In this document: positions 5,958 to 6,763 of the stretch, piece after piece | How positions within the stretch are numbered: the first letter of the stretch is position 1 | Layout: each line of letters opens with the position of its first letter | Translations under genes and position numbers: made by a program | Source of the DNA: Prolixibacteraceae bacterium | GTDB taxonomy: Bacteria; Bacteroidota; Bacteroidia; Bacteroidales; Prolixibacteraceae | Direction of reading: 5' to 3' | Length of the DNA stretch: 6,763 nt | Assembly (NCBI GenBank): GCA_003450125.1 | Contig: DMFR01000350.1 | Coordinates: 1-6,763, forward strand | The notes under the pieces: generated by a model | Database searches by the model: none | What the model was told of the DNA's origin: nothing | What the model saw: the letters and a program-made list of their open reading frames with translations, nothing else

Positions 5958-6602
5958 TTATTCCACCAGGTTGTGCTTGAAGGCGTAATGGGTGATTTCG
6001 GAATTGTTTTTTAAGCTCATTTTTTTCAGGATGATCGATCGGTATACGCTGATGGTTTTTACACTCAGTAAAAGTTCCCGGGCAATGTCTGAAACGTTTT
6101 TCCCACTGGCGATGAGCAGGAAAACCTGGTGTTCACGGTCGGATAAGATTTCGTGCGAGTGTTTACTCTTATTTTCCCGAAGCTCGTTGGTCAGCAATTC
6201 GGCAATGGAAGGGGTAAAATACCGTTCCCCATTGAGAATGCTCTTGATGGCTTTTTCCAGTTCCCTGGACGAAATATCCTTTGTGAGGTAGGCAGAAGCC
6301 CCTGCCTTCATGGCCCTAATGGCAAACTGATCCTCGGGGTACATGCTGAAAATAATAACAGGAATCAGCGGATAATTGGTTTTTATTTCTTTCAGCACCT
6401 CCATTCCACTTCTGCCCGGCATGTTGATGTCCAGAATAACCAGTTTCCATTTGGCCTGCTTAATGATTTGAAGCACCTCAATGGCATTGCCGGCTTCCCC
6501 AAATTCAGCATTGGGGAAGCTGGAGGTGAGCGACTTGATAATGCCATTGCGAACAACACTGTGATCATCGGCGATTAGTATCCGTATACTTTCTTGTTCC
6601 AT
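5958..6602 (-). CDS. NarL/LuxR-family two-component response regulator
   Basis: This 214-residue cytoplasmic transcription regulator has a phosphorylatable receiver domain followed by a DNA-binding helix-turn-helix. The receiver (about 5-125) shows the acidic pair Asp12-Asp13 in IADDHSVVR, the phosphoacceptor Asp58 in VILDINMPG, the switch Ser86 and the conserved Lys108. The LuxR-type domain (about 151-208) has LSDREHQVFLLIASGKN at 153-169 and the recognition helix in SVKTISVYRSIILKKM at 180-195. Here SVY replaces the ETH or STH common in the family, so promoter specificity may differ. A GTG (6603-6605) lies directly before the ATG (6600-6602); I chose the ATG, and using the GTG adds one residue. 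No histidine kinase is visible; a partner may lie beyond the right edge or elsewhere. Its closeness to hutI does not show that it controls hut, since a hairpin and a separate promoter lie between them. The signal it senses is unknown. Confidence 0.93.
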   Translation of the reverse strand: MEQESIRILIADDHSVVRNGIIKSLTSSFPNAEFGEAGNAIEVLQIIKQAKWKLVILDINMPGRSGMEVLKEIKTNYPLIPVIIFSMYPEDQFAIRAMKAGASAYLTKDISSRELEKAIKSILNGERYFTPSIAELLTNELRENKSKHSHEILSDREHQVFLLIASGKNVSDIARELLLSVKTISVYRSIILKKMSLKNNSEITHYAFKHNLVE

Positions 6603-6630
6603 CACTTTTAATAGGTTGATAATTAAATAT

Positions 6631-6758
6631 TAAACACATAGACACTTAGGAAAATCTTTAAAACTATTTGTCTTACTTATCCAGATGTTTGTTATTATTT
6701 ATTATATATCTTTCTTAAAATTAGTCTAAACTATGTGCCCTATGTGTCTATGTGTTTA
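6631..6758. repeat. 20-bp inverted repeat around an 88-base AT-rich core
   Basis: The left arm TAAACACATAGACACTTAGG (6631-6650) is the reverse complement of 6739-6758 at 19 of 20 positions, with one T-T mismatch at 6646/6743. Read on the minus strand, the right arm is itself phased: ACACATAG, ACACATAG, then GGCACATAG, continuing inwards to 6731. The 88-base core is strongly AT-rich and has no ORF. The element lies about 30 bases upstream of the response regulator and may continue past the window edge. It could be a short non-coding mobile element or an intergenic hairpin repeat. No target-site duplication is evident, and I see no clear TAnnTTTG promoter for the regulator within it. Confidence 0.75.
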
Positions 6759-6763
6759 TTTCT

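Noticed and set aside
6153..6578. Plus-strand open frame of 141 codons opposite the response regulator
   Set aside because: Shadow of the regulator, with no motif of its own.
5958..6602. The response regulator as the hut operon regulator
   Set aside because: Only adjacency supports it; known hut regulators are of other families (for example HutC or HutP), and a hairpin and a separate promoter lie between the genes.

Overview
The window looks like chromosomal DNA of a Bacteroidota bacterium. This is an inference from four things: a TTG-N17-TATATTTG promoter of the Bacteroidota/Flavobacterium type in front of hutI, weak or absent Shine-Dalgarno sequences before every minus-strand start, a fused FtcD that feeds histidine carbon into tetrahydrofolate, and AT-rich gaps filled with short phased repeats. 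There is no 16S, no tRNA and no mobile-element gene to confirm the placement.

Layout, left to right. A plus-strand DUF169 protein enters from the left edge with its N-terminus cut off (3-689). It meets tail to tail, sharing the bases TTAA, a minus-strand gene for a 572-residue fusion of a DedA/VTT membrane domain to an ATP-grasp ligase domain (686-2404). Three more minus-strand genes follow, listed in map order: ftcD (2609-4285), hutI (4375-5625) and a NarL/LuxR-type response regulator (5958-6602). By direction of transcription the order is regulator, hutI, ftcD, DedA/ATP-grasp.

How they work together. HutI opens imidazolone propionate to N-formimino-L-glutamate. The bifunctional FtcD moves the formimino group to tetrahydrofolate and deaminates it to methenyl-THF, releasing glutamate and ammonia. 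The earlier steps (hutH, hutU) are not in this window. A promoter and a terminator-like hairpin between the regulator and hutI suggest that hutI-ftcD form their own transcription unit. Nothing ties the DedA/ATP-grasp fusion, the DUF169 protein or the response regulator to histidine use except position.

The most unusual part is between the genes. Each sizeable gap on the minus-strand side holds a different short-period repeat: a 35-bp hairpin built from twelve heptamers (2469-2552), an octamer array between hutI and ftcD (4311-4389), an octamer array in the hutI leader (5661-5748), and a 20-bp inverted repeat with an octamer inside it upstream of the regulator (6631-6758). The repeats and the DedA/ATP-grasp fusion are the two things most worth following up.
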